Of a stretch of 64,000 nt of DNA, positions 38,465 to 47,214 are shown one piece after another; the first letter of the stretch is position 1; every line of letters starts with the position of its first letter. The stretch comes from Siphonodentalium dalli (lineage: Eukaryota > Mollusca > Scaphopoda > Gadilida > Siphonodentaliidae): assembly GCA_032622095.1 (NCBI GenBank), contig CP136064.1:264655863-264719862 (forward strand), written 5' to 3'. The notes beneath the pieces are model-generated. The model saw only the letters and a program-made list of their open reading frames with translations, ran no database searches and was not told the DNA's origin. The position numbers and the translations under genes are program-made.

Positions 38465-38761
38465 TTGTATGGGAGGGGTTCCGCCCCTTCCAAATCGTCC
38501 CTGGGCCCAGTCCCAAACTCCCAATATATCAATATATCAATGGGTGACTCCGAAGAGCAGAGAAAGATTAACAAACGAATCCCGAAAAAACTGAAGAAAA
38601 AATTCGTCCGCTTTCCCGACATCCGGTATCCTACTGACTTCGACACCTCCGACCTAATACATCTCTACCATCCTGAGAACAAAGATCATAATATCGGAAT
38701 CGTCGGATATAAGAGGAGAATTGAACGTATTCTGAGAGGTGCCATCCAGCACCGAACATGA
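38465..38761 (+). CDS. orphan small basic protein of the 1.84-kb inverted-repeat element
   Basis: A 98-codon open frame in the unique centre of the element. I do not recognise the family. From an internal methionine at residue 56 bases or so downstream (MGDSEEQRKINKR) the protein looks ordinary: an acidic start, then a strongly basic run (RIPKKLKKKFVRF), a proline/aspartate-rich middle (DIRYPTDFDTSDLIHLYHP) and a basic end (GYKRRIERILRG). The first 25 residues (MYGRGSAPSKSS...) are low in charge and may be untranslated. There is no zinc finger, DDE motif or membrane segment. An AT-rich region resembling a 3' UTR follows before the right arm. It might be a DNA-binding accessory protein, a captured host exon or a chance ORF; composition favours real coding, but no homologue supports it. 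Confidence 0.4.
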   Translation: MYGRGSAPSKSSLGPVPNSQYINISMGDSEEQRKINKRIPKKLKKKFVRFPDIRYPTDFDTSDLIHLYHPENKDHNIGIVGYKRRIERILRGAIQHRT

Positions 38762-39234
38762 AACTGTATGCCGTATGTTTGTTTTATTCTGTGAATTTAA
38801 TGTCTTTATATTATTTTATGCGTTGTGATTAAATTTATTTTATCATGTATTTCACTTTCTAAATTATTATTTCCCCAAAAACCTCAAATGATACAAAACA
38901 CCCAAGACTAATAGTCTAGAGTCGTCATTTAGTTAATCCGATTACCTATACCGCTAAGCACATAAGCCGCTTACACCTTTTAATTGGAGCCGGCCGTTTA
39001 CACTTTATAGTGTGTTTCAGAACGAAAAAGTTGAATAAAATCAACAAATTTGTGAATTTAAAAACAATTCAAACGTTATTGTATTCCATGTCCCAGTCCG
39101 GACATATACACCAAATTTCATTAATATCCATTGAGAAACAACGGACCAAACGCCACATAACACCCCGTTTACACCTTTTCTTTGGAGCCGGCCTCGGCCT
39201 CGGCATACACTTTATAGTGTGTCCCGGAGTCGCA

Positions 39235-39320
39235 CCGAAAGTTGGCAGCACCCGAAATCCCAAGCCGGTCACCCATCCAACTTAAAAGGAGTAACCGAAC
39301 TCTACTTTGCTTAACTTCGG
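39235..39320 (-). repeat. 5S rRNA-like 3' half
   Basis: Read on the minus strand it gives CGAAGTTAAGCAAAGTAGAG, then GTTGGATGGGTGACCGGCTT and GGGTGCTGCC. This follows the 3' two thirds of a 5S rRNA, including the box A, intermediate element and box C of the internal promoter, with several substitutions and a short insertion. The 5' third is missing, so it is not a functional 5S gene. It directly abuts the 3' end of the CR1-like element, whose tail is a short ACAGAT repeat. A 5S-derived SINE or a retrotransposon insertion into 5S-like DNA would both explain it. Confidence 0.7.
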
Positions 39321-39429
39321 TATCTGTATCTGTAGTTGTTACGTCCTATTTACCAAAGCTGGCTTTTACAGGACGGTGTGAGGAGCCCTATTTTTGTTCT
39401 CCCAGAGCCGCCTTGAATGTTTCTAGCCT

Positions 39430-42400
39430 CTAGGACTCGAGTAGGAGTAGGTCGGCGGCATTGACTGTGCTGTTGTCCAGTTTGTTCCAGTCAAGTACAG
39501 TCCTCGGGAAGAAGGAATATCCGTATTTGTCTGTGTTTGTATGAATTGGTTCGTAGGCACTTTCGTTATTTGTGGTTAGTTTCTCCACGATGTTGTCACT
39601 AACAAAGTCCTTGAATTTTGTGGGTTTCTTTTTCCTCTTTGGGCGGTAGTTTCTTAGGTAGTGTTCGGAGTTGATACCCGGGGCTGATCCCTTCACCACT
39701 TTGTAAAATAGTGTCAGTCTCTGTTCCTTTCTTGCTTCTAGGGATGGTAGTTGAAGTTCACTGAGCATTGATGTTACACAGCCTTTCTCTCTCGTTCGGT
39801 AGTCCTGTTTTATAAATCTTGCTGCTTTGCGTTGCACCTTCTCCAGCTTTGTCTTGTCCTTTTCATAGTGGGGATCCCAGATTGTTGCTGCATACTCTAG
39901 CTGAGGGCGGACTAATGCTATGTATGCCGTTTTTCTAAGATCCATTTGGCAGTACCTGAGATTTCGCCGAAGGAAGCCGAGGGTGGAGTTTGCCTTCTTC
40001 GTGGTGGACTCGATGTGGTGATGCCACTGCATGTCATTGGAGAATTGGACGCCAAGGTACGGGTTGTTTGTGACTTCTTGGAGTATCTGCCCTGCCAGTT
40101 GGTAAAATCTTTGTGTCTTCTGCTTTAGGCTCATAATGTAGCACTTAGTTGGATTAAAGCGCATCCCCCATTTGGTGGCCCATGATTCCAGTTTGCGTAG
40201 GTCTTGTTGCAATATTTCGTGGTCTTTGTAGGTGTTTATCTGGCGGTACAGGAGGCAGTCATCTGCGAATAGGCGGACTTGTGATGTTACTGTGTCCGGT
40301 AGGTCATTTATGTGACAGAGAAAGAGCAGCGGTCGCAATACTGTTCCCTGTGGGACTCCTGATAGCACGTCAACTTCTTCTGAGTAGTATCCCTCGAGTG
40401 CAACTCTCATCTTTCTTTCTTTCAGAAAGGATGCTAGCCATCTGTTGACCGGGCCTGTGATACCGTAGTGATTTAGTTTGGTCAATAGGCTGTCATGTGG
40501 CAGTGTCGAAAGCTTTGGAGAAATCAAGGATGGCCACGTCGATCTGCTTCTTGTTGTCAAATGATTGTAAGATGTCTTGTGTTGTCACTGCTAGTTGTGT
40601 TTCGCAGGAATATCCCCTTCGAAAACCCTGGTTTAGCTTTGTTAGTATGTTGTGCTTCTCCAGATGTTCATGGATATGGCGGCATATGAGGTGTTCTAGT
40701 AGCTTGCACGGTACTGATGTTAGGGACACAGGACGATAGTTTTGATGTCGGTCTCCTTTTTTGTAGACTGAGGCTATGTTGGCGCTGCGCCAGTCCCTTG
40801 GCAATGTGCCTGTGTCTAATGATAGTTCGAATATGAGCCTGAAGGCAGGTGCCAGTTGTTTTGCGTACTTCTTTAGGATGGAGTTTGGGATACCGTCTGG
40901 GCCAGAGGCTTTGGATGGGTTTAATCTCTTCAGCAGAGCTTCAACGCCATTCACTGTCACTGTCAGTTTGCCGATGTTTTCGCATTTGGGTGGAAGGTCA
41001 GGAAGTGGTGGTTGGTTCTTGGTGAATACTGACTGGAACTGCTTTACCAGAATTTCTGCTTTGCCTTTTGGGTCGTCAATCAGCTTGCCTTGCGATTTCA
41101 ACGGCGACACTCCGATGTTATCTTGTTTTCTGCTCTTGATGTATCTCCAGAATGGTTACGTCGTCTTTTGTTCTAGACCTTCTTTAATCTTAGCGTTGAT
41201 GTAATCCCACTCAGCCTTCCTCATTTCCCTTTTACATTCTTTCTGCATGGCTCGATAGTTGGTCCAGTTGTTGTTCTTCTTTGCCTGTGTATATAGGCGC
41301 TGTTTCTTTCGTAGCAATTTCTTGATCTTATAGTTTACCCATGGAGTGTTCTGCTTTGATGATATCAGCTTAGATGGTATGTGTTGGTCCATAGATTTGT
41401 GTATGCCCTCCTTCAGATGTTTCCACATATCCTCCACGGTTGCACTATTTAGTGTACGTAGGCCTTCTCCCAGTATTTGCAGATCCAGTCCAAGTTGTGT
41501 CCAGTCTGCTTTTTTATATAGATAGCACTTCCTCGGTTTTGAATGTTGGTATCTGGGCTTCATGTCGATGTCAGTAATGACTATGGCGTGGTCAGAGATG
41601 CCTGGTATGCTGGTTGATGATTTTACCAGTGATGCATTGTTGGTGAAGACCAGGTCTAGCAAGTTCTTTTCCCGCGTTGGTTGTTCGTGGATTTGTTTTA
41701 GCCCTTTTTCTGACATGATTTCTAGTAGGTGAGTTTGTATATCTTTGTCTTGTGCTCCTCTGTTTACTACTGAGCTGTTCCACTCTATATCCAGGCAATT
41801 AAAGTCCCCACAGATGATCATGTGTTTTTGCTTTCCAGATGTCGCTAGGTTGATGGACTTCTCTAGCTCTGCGATGTGGTGGTTCTCTCTGTGTGGCATA
41901 TAGTAAGCCCCTATCAGTATGTCCTTGCTGGATGTTGATCTGACCTTGACCCAGTTGATTTCGCTATCTGTCACCAGTTGTGGTTGCTCCGTTGATATTA
42001 AGTTCATGTGGACAAGGATGAAGACGCCCCCTCCAGTGGATACTCTGTCATTTCGGTAGCACGCATAGTTCTCTGGGAAAATTTCGCTTGACTTGATGTG
42101 CTCAGGTGTTGGGTTTTTCCCAGGTTTGACTCCCTGTAGCCATGATTCAGTGCCTATTGCAATATCTGGCTTGGTGTATTCCAGTGATGCAGCTAGTTCG
42201 GCATGTTTGTCTCTTATGCTGCGGCAGTTAACTGTCATTATCCTCATTTTTCTCTTGGGTGGTAATTTGTACGGTCCAGTACGAGATGATGTTGATCCGG
42301 TGGTGTTCCGTGTGCTATTCGGTCTATTTCGTGGTACTGGTGTACTTGCCTCCATTGGGTTGAAGACAGACTCTGATGAAACTGAGTCGATGGTTGAGTC

Positions 42401-43063
42401 CAGGTTGAGGCATTCATATATGTTGGGGTCAGCTTCATATGAGTGGAAGGTGAAGCTGTCCAGATTTATGCTTTCGCATTTGCAGCAGATCCAAGAGATG
42501 CTCTTTCTGTGCAGGTTGCTGTATTCTCCTGCTGACATCTCAAGGCATGATTGATGGTACCAAATGCTGCATTCGTCACAACAGACTCCTTGTTGGTTCC
42601 ACTTTACTAAACATTGGCAGTATCCACATGGGAACTTCTCTTCGAGCCCTGGTCCGGGGTTTGACTCTATGTCGCCTGCAAGCATCAATGTCAGGAGGAA
42701 GATGGTTTTAGATGGGTTCGTGTTTTCTGGCCATGTGATCGGACCTCTTCGTGCTGTTGATAGTCGAGGGTTTGTTAGATTATGTGCCAGCTGGTGGTGG
42801 TACCACGTCTTCTGGTTGTCTGAGTTGAGGTACGTAGTTATGGATGTTAAGATGAACAGTTGTAGTATCAATCTGTATGCCAGATCTGTGTTTTTAGTTC
42901 TCGGTCTCATTCGGCGTAGCTTGGTATCAAGTCCATGCTGTCTGAATGATCGCGATAACTTGTTGGGTGGCATTTGATCTTTGTCGCAGTAGGTGGGTTT
43001 TGAAAAGACAGTTTTTCTCAGAGTAGCTTGGTGACAAGTCCATGCTGTCTGAGTGGTTGTCAA
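39430..43063 (-). pseudogene. CR1-like ORF2: 2A motif, PHD finger, endonuclease, reverse transcriptase (disrupted)
   Basis: Provides DNA nicking and target-primed reverse transcription. Residues 64-79 are hydrophobic; 130-138 form a 2A-like GDIESNPGP; a PHD finger uses C146, C149, C162, C165, H170, C173, C193 and C196. The endonuclease spans about 273-500, with N279, E306, CGDFN (418-422) and SDH (490-492). After codon 635 an in-frame TAA at 41156-41158 interrupts; the next codons (PFWRYIKSR) stay in the same frame. Reverse transcriptase motifs follow: YRPVSL, then FSKAFDT, where a 2-nt deletion at about 40499-40502 shifts the frame before PHDSLL. SGVPQGTVLRPLLF has R where G is usual, and the catalytic FADD lies at 40258-40269. 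A TAG at 39430 ends the frame 13 codons before the likely original C-terminus (RLETFKAALGEQK). Confidence 0.92.
42650..42703 (-). promoter_or_regulatory. 2A-like ribosome-skipping motif in ORF2
   Basis: Codons 121-138 of ORF2 read IFLLTLMLAGDIESNPGP. The last eight residues match the 2A consensus D(V/I)ExNPG-P, and the preceding Leu-rich segment is also typical. In 2A peptides the ribosome fails to form the Gly-Pro bond and continues translation, here between residues 137 and 138. That would release a 137-residue leader with a hydrophobic segment and leave the PHD-endonuclease-RT protein beginning with proline. 2A-like motifs are known from APE-type LINEs of sea urchins, amphioxus and molluscs. 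Activity of this copy is inferred from the motif only. Confidence 0.8.
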
Positions 43064-43165
43064 TTGGTGTATACTATAGAGTTATTTGTTATTGTTATGT
43101 TAATACTGACCTGTATACCATACAGGCAGGTGTTAACAGTTGGTATGTTAATACTGACCTGGGGG

Positions 43166-43894
43166 TTAGAGTTCCCAGCAGTCCTTCTCGCTTTGGTCTG
43201 CTATACGGCGAAGCCAGGTTTTTGCTAACAGCTTGTCGGGGTGGATGCCGTCTGTGTACAACGAGAAGTTGTAATAATGGCGAGATACCTTCTTTCTTTT
43301 GATGCTTGATCGGACGTATAGGTCGTTGGAGAATTTAGGAGAATATGTCCTGTTTGAAGTGTTTATCTTCCTTATCTCTTGGTTTAGTGTCTTTATTAGT
43401 GAGGTGAGTATGTTGTCGTCTTCCTCAAACCATTCTGGGTGATTGTGGCCTCTTGATTTGTTGAATAGCTTTATGGAGTAAGCTGGGATCTCCAATATGG
43501 TTGTTCTGCACTCTGTGAAGCTATCGATGAGATTTTGGATTTTGGATAGCTTCTCTAGTACCTCTGGTATTAAGAGTTCAGCGTTCGGGTGTAACTCGAT
43601 GAACTTTCCCTTCTTGTCGGTGAGATCACAAGTTCCTAACCAGATGTAAAACCACACCCTGCCGTTGTAGTGATTTGCTATGGTTTTCAGGTGAGTTTCC
43701 AGCCACAGGATTGTGTGGTCGGTTCTGTAGCCTGGAGTAGATTTCCAAACAATCGATTTTTCCGTCGATGATGATATCTGATTTTGTAGGTAGTTTCCTT
43801 TACTGCCAGATATGATATATGCTTTCCTTGTTTGTAGTCTCCTATTTCTGGTGTGCTGGCTTTTGATAAACTTCTTAAGTTTCTGTTCAGACAT
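43166..43894 (-). CDS. CR1-like ORF1, SGNH (GDSL-type) hydrolase domain, intact
   Basis: A 242-codon protein from an ATG at 43894. Its layout is that of the SGNH-hydrolase (esterase) ORF1 known in CR1-group LINEs: block I is IISGSKGNYL (Ser31 as the likely nucleophile), block III is WLGTCDLT (residues 85-92, standing for the usual GxND), and block V is DGIHP with Asp215 and His218, the expected acid/base pair. The N-terminus is very basic (residues 2-24), consistent with nucleic-acid binding. Its role in transposition is not established; esterase activity, membrane or RNP association has been proposed for the family. No stop or frameshift interrupts it, unlike ORF2 102 bp downstream. The substitution of Cys for Asn in block III is a point of doubt for catalysis. 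Confidence 0.82.
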   Translation of the reverse strand: MSEQKLKKFIKSQHTRNRRLQTRKAYIISGSKGNYLQNQISSSTEKSIVWKSTPGYRTDHTILWLETHLKTIANHYNGRVWFYIWLGTCDLTDKKGKFIELHPNAELLIPEVLEKLSKIQNLIDSFTECRTTILEIPAYSIKLFNKSRGHNHPEWFEEDDNILTSLIKTLNQEIRKINTSNRTYSPKFSNDLYVRSSIKRKKVSRHYYNFSLYTDGIHPDKLLAKTWLRRIADQSEKDCWEL

Positions 43895-44123
43895 TTACGC
43901 AAGAGCAATTCGAATGTTTATACTGACAACAAGATGGCGGCGCCCGTGGAAAAATATGGATCAGCCCACTTACCTGTTTACACTCATAAAATACATTATA
44001 AATACACAATTTAACAATATCAAAGTTCTAAAACAGATGATTTATGATAAATCATCAGTATGTTGTTTCAGGTTTGATGATCCACGATGAGTTGATGGTG
44101 TAATCTGCGATATTTTATCAATT

Positions 44124-44150
44124 TTTGCTTGGATGGGTGACCGGCTTGGG
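44124..44150 (+). repeat. 5S rRNA-like fragment, plus strand
   Basis: GCTTGGATGGGTGACCGGCT and a few more bases match the box C region of 5S-like DNA at 39235-39320, in the opposite orientation. Sequence then diverges. Confidence 0.5.
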
Positions 44151-44370
44151 ATCACACAAAGCGTCTAACGGCTCTGACCAAGAGATCTAGACCTCTCGAT
44201 CAGAGAAGTCATCGGCCTTCTATATTTACAACGCGACTGCTACACTACTCCCCTGTTCTTTTTGAGATTCACCGAATGTCACCCGAGACCGAGTCCTCCC
44301 CCAGAGGCAGAGAGGGTCGCATCATGACACAGACTCCGATATCCCAGACGAGCCCCCAGTGTAACAGAAC

Positions 44371-44420
44371 GAGAGAGAGAGAAGTGCGGGGGTCACATCG
44401 AAAGTTGGCAGCACCGGAAA
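44371..44420 (+). repeat. (GA)n plus 5S-like unit, the empty-site relative of the 1.84-kb insertion
   Basis: GAGAGAGAGAGAAGTGCGGG, then GGTCACATCGAAAGTTGGCA and GCACCGGAAA, match in order the two flanks of the 37385-39225 element (GAAGTGCGGGAGTCGC before it, GGAGTCGCACCGAAAGTTGG after it), but without the insertion. Confidence 0.75.
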
Positions 44421-44776
44421 TTTGTTGTTTTCTAGTTCACTGACATCCGGTCTGGCAAATGTGAGAATACAGCCACAATAGATGTATTCAGCTAACATAG
44501 CTTAATTCAGCTATATATTCTACTCTCAAATGGCTGTTTTTCGATAATTAACTAGAAACGCTAATTTGCGCATCTAAACTATATTACGTAATTCTCCAAT
44601 CACTTTCAAACAAATCAAAACTGTCACTCATTTTGTGACAAAGTGTTGTGTTTTGTAAACACGGTGATGTCGATTATTTGTGAAAATCACTACGGCGATC
44701 GATGGCTATCATAACGGTTTAATAACTGTCTTATGCCTAAGTACAGAATACTTTGAAAACTTTATTTAAAGGTGTT

Positions 44777-45535
44777 AATAAAAGAATCGACTAAAAGTCC
44801 TTCTTGTTCATCCCCAGTGGTTGGAGGGTTTGTAAAGTGAAAATCCACTGTGGTTAAGCTGTGTCACTGGTGACATCGGAGAGTGAAAAACTCGAGGCCA
44901 TATCTGAGTGTTAAAGTTGGCGAGGAAGGCAAAAAATTGAGATAAAACTCCCGAGAAAAGCTTCAAAACTCAGATAACATGCAGTATAGGTCTAGTGCTT
45001 TCGTTAATGTTTAACTTCATCAGTACCGAGTTTGGCGTGTGATTTTTGAGGATTTTGCTTGCCTTTTATACTGTTTGTTATGGGTCTCCAATTTGATTGG
45101 TCAGTGTAGTACTAGAAGGGTCAAGGGGTTGTGGGAAGGATGCTCGGAAGTGCGGGTAACAAATGCGGGCACGTGGTTCATATAGGTAGACACAATTAAC
45201 TCTGACTCTGATTCCGTGTTTTTAATTAGTCTACTCATTTGACGTCATATGAGGATTTGCAACGGAGATAGCCGACTACCGGTGGGGGTATTATTTATTT
45301 ATTACGCGATTGATATGGGACTTGGATCATTGTGATCATAATAGGGGTGGCTTTCCGACAATGTTTTGTTATATTCATCAGGATAGCAATCCTTTAACAC
45401 TCAGATATGGCCTCGAGTTTTTCACTCTCCGATGTCACCAGTGACACAGCTTAACTACAGTGGATTTTCAATCTACGAACCCTCCAACCACTGGGGATGA
45501 ACAAGAAGGACTTTTTGTCGATTCTTTCATTATTA
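44777..45535. repeat. inverted repeat pair A, about 140-bp arms
   Basis: AAGAATCGACTAAAAGTCCT at 44782 through the GCCATATCTGAGTGTTAAAG block near 44915 is matched in inverse by 45393-45531. The arms are nearly identical, with one indel-rich point. Pair A interleaves with pair B (44935-46766) rather than nesting cleanly. Confidence 0.75.
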
Positions 45536-45599
45536 TTTTCACTTTTTACTATTCTTGTTTATACTACGGCCACCCCTGCTTAGTGACCTGACGTCATAA

Positions 45600-45875
45600 A
45601 TGTGCGCTACTATATCAACACGTAATACTGTATCAGAGAACTGGTATCTACACCGATCCAGTTTGAGCCGCCATGTCAGAGAATTACATAGACATGAAGG
45701 TAAAGCACCCTGCCCTTACTGTCAAACAATCTTTACATGCCAGTACGACATTAATCCCTTGAAGCACATCCACGATCATAACTCAGCACATATGAAACCG
45801 ATCAACAAAATCAACCACTGGAGAGAACCACCCCCTATATACTATGCGCACGCAGGGAATACGCCACCCCAATGA
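45600..45875 (+). CDS. C2H2 zinc-finger-like ORF in inverted-repeat composite
   Basis: A 91-codon frame. Residues 22-30 (LSRHVRELH) look like the second half of a C2H2 finger (L-x2-H-x4-H). A fuller finger follows: C38, C41, then H56 and H60 in PCPYCQTIF...HIHDH, with 14 residues between the second Cys and the first His where 12 is usual. A linker-like HEGKAP joins them. The C-terminus is proline-rich (REPPPIYYAHAGNTPP). It lies inside inverted-repeat pair B, just after the right arm of pair A, so it probably belongs to a mobile element: a DNA-binding part of a transposase or a captured host finger exon. The first 16 residues may not be translated. No catalytic domain is visible nearby. Confidence 0.4.
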   Translation: MCATISTRNTVSENWYLHRSSLSRHVRELHRHEGKAPCPYCQTIFTCQYDINPLKHIHDHNSAHMKPINKINHWREPPPIYYAHAGNTPPQ

Positions 45876-45891
45876 GTGGATTTATAGCACA

Positions 45892-46164
45892 TTACGGAAC
45901 AGCCCGTGGTTTAGCAATAGACACAGAACGACTCACAGCATGGTGTGTATATCCCACGCACAGTATTACATAGATCTGTTGTGATTTATTATTAAATACA
46001 TTTATTTTCACAACACAGTAGCATTTGTCACTTTTCCCACCATGGTACAATAAACCATCTTCCACAAAATACGTCAGAGGATCCAAGCAGAACGCCTTTA
46101 TCACCCAAACATCGTAAGGTATATTATCCTTTTTGATTGGTCTCCTCCCACCCACATCGCCCAA
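45892..46164 (-). other. unassigned minus-strand ORF in pair B
   Basis: Ninety codons with an ordinary composition (DVWVIKAFCLDPLTYFVEDG, then a Cys-containing KSDKCYCVVKINVF). No family recognised. On the minus strand AATAAA-type signals lie within its 3' half, which argues that the true end, if it is a gene, is earlier. Confidence 0.2.
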
Positions 46165-46249
46165 CTAAGAACATCGCCAACCACGACCTTCCTGTCTCTG
46201 TTTCCGTACCATTCAATTTCATACCATTAAATCTCGAACAACAGAAACT

Positions 46250-46560
46250 CGTTGTTACCCGCACGTCAAAAACTTAAATACCTAAACAGGTATACACCTA
46301 CTCAAACAGACCACGCGCACACCCTACCGTCCAAATACCCACACAAACGATGTTACCCGCACTCCTGTGACTTCATGCTTTCCCACCACAAACCCTAGAT
46401 ACCCGCACTTGTTTTTACCCGCAATTTAGGAAATACATAATCACCACCACCACGTTGATTACCTGCACCAATTACCCGCATTTCAAATGCTCCCCCACCA
46501 CACAGGATAAACACCAATATGAACCACGTACCTGCATTTGTTACCCCCACTTCCGAGTAT
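46250..46560 (-). promoter_or_regulatory. cluster of TACCCGCA (TGCGGGTA) motifs
   Basis: TACCCGCA or a one-base variant occurs at about 46255, 46350, 46399, 46417, 46461, 46474, 46530 and 46542, nearly all in the same orientation. The inverse TGCGGGTA is in the left arm near 45151. Clustered subterminal motifs are where transposases of hAT and CACTA elements bind, so this may be the recognition region of element B. This function is inferred. Confidence 0.45.
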
Positions 46561-46775
46561 CCATCTCACAACCCCTTGACCCTTCTACACTGACCAATCA
46601 AATTGGAGACCCATAACAAACAGTATAAAAGGCGAGCAAAATCCTCAAAAATCACATGCCAAACTCGGTCCTGATGAAGTTAGACATTAACGAAAGCTCT
46701 AGACCTATACTGCAGGTTATCTGAGTGTTGAAGCTTTTCTCTGGAGTTTTATCTTGATTTTTTGCCTATATTTAA

Positions 46776-47214
46776 AGATGCTTAATCCAAATTAACGCTC
46801 GCAAATTACTATTTCCTTGGCATCAGGGGTACTAAATATTTGATTCGAGTCGAGGAACCCATTCATCAAAGCTCAAAGAGATCAGATATCGATTTTTGAA
46901 GTCTACTATTTAGTGGCCCAGTAAAAGTCGACAAGAAGATGGTATCGGACCAAATTGCGGATAAAGATGGATAACTCTAAAATCAAGTGGCTTTTTTGTG
47001 TCCGATTTTTGACAAACCGGCAAAATTTCGCTGAACAAAATGTTGATAAATAACATGTTTTGGGCAATTTTATACTATAGTTGACTGTGGTTAGCATTAT
47101 TTTTGGGCAATTAATCGATTCTGATAACTGAAGCGGCATTTAAAATTTTGTTGTTGTTGTTGGTATCTGATGATATGGGGACCATCGAATCAGATTTTGT
47201 ACCTTTAATACAAT
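46776..47214 (+). mobile_element. TTAA element with GTACCTTTAA end, copy in composite
   Basis: A 439-bp copy between TTAA at 46772-46775 and 47215-47218. The left end AGATGCTTAATCC is a worn form of AGGTACTCAATCC. The body matches 31737-32216 and 28040-28421. It inserted beside the right arm of pair B and so lengthens the right side of the outer composite. Confidence 0.65.

Larger units (their letters stand above)
37385..39225. mobile_element. 1.84-kb element with long inverted repeats and 8-bp target duplication
   Basis: The ends GGGACACACTATAAAGTGTA are exact inverses and are flanked by the perfect duplication GGAGTCGC (37377-37384 and 39226-39233). The inverted repeats are long: the right arm (about 38860-39225) matches the left arm over its whole length at high identity, while the left arm (37385-37910) carries an extra, diverged tandem copy of a roughly 185-bp block. 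A recurring word, GGCTCCAATTAAAAGGTGTA, occurs three times on the left and twice, inverted, on the right. The centre holds a small plus-strand ORF (38465-38761) and, on the minus strand, an AATAAA signal near the left inner edge. Long arms plus an 8-bp duplication could be Mutator-like or Merlin-like; no transposase is present. It sits in a 5S-like repeat unit whose uninterrupted relative is at 44381-44420. Confidence 0.85.
39321..44000 (-). mobile_element. CR1-like non-LTR retrotransposon, nearly full length
   Basis: Minus-strand order: 5' UTR (about 44000-43895), ORF1 with an SGNH-hydrolase domain (43894-43166), a 102-bp gap, ORF2 with a 2A-like motif, PHD finger, APE-type endonuclease and reverse transcriptase (43063-39430), a short 3' UTR and an ACAGAT-type tail near 39321-39340. 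This layout is that of the CR1 group of APE-type LINEs. ORF1 is intact; ORF2 carries two nonsense codons and a 2-nt deletion. The few lesions indicate recent insertion, but this copy cannot move by itself. Antisense ORFs of 137-153 codons across it are shadows. Confidence 0.9.
44935..46766. mobile_element. inverted repeat pair B, 1.83 kb with about 240-bp arms
   Basis: The left arm AAAAAATTGAGATAAAACTC (44931) to GCGGGCACGTGGTTCATAT (about 45182) is matched in inverse by about 46535-46766. The interior has a C2H2-like ORF on the plus strand (45600-45875), an unassigned 90-codon ORF on the minus strand (45892-46164), and a cluster of TACCCGCA motifs next to the right arm. Superfamily unknown; no target duplication found. 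Confidence 0.65.

Noticed and set aside
39235-39320. functional 5S rRNA gene
   Set aside because: The 5' third is absent and conserved positions are changed, so only a 5S-derived repeat is supported.
42093-42554. 153-, 142- and 137-codon ORFs on the plus strand across 40.7-43.0 kb
   Set aside because: They are antisense to the clearly coding CR1-like ORF2 and have no recognisable domains.
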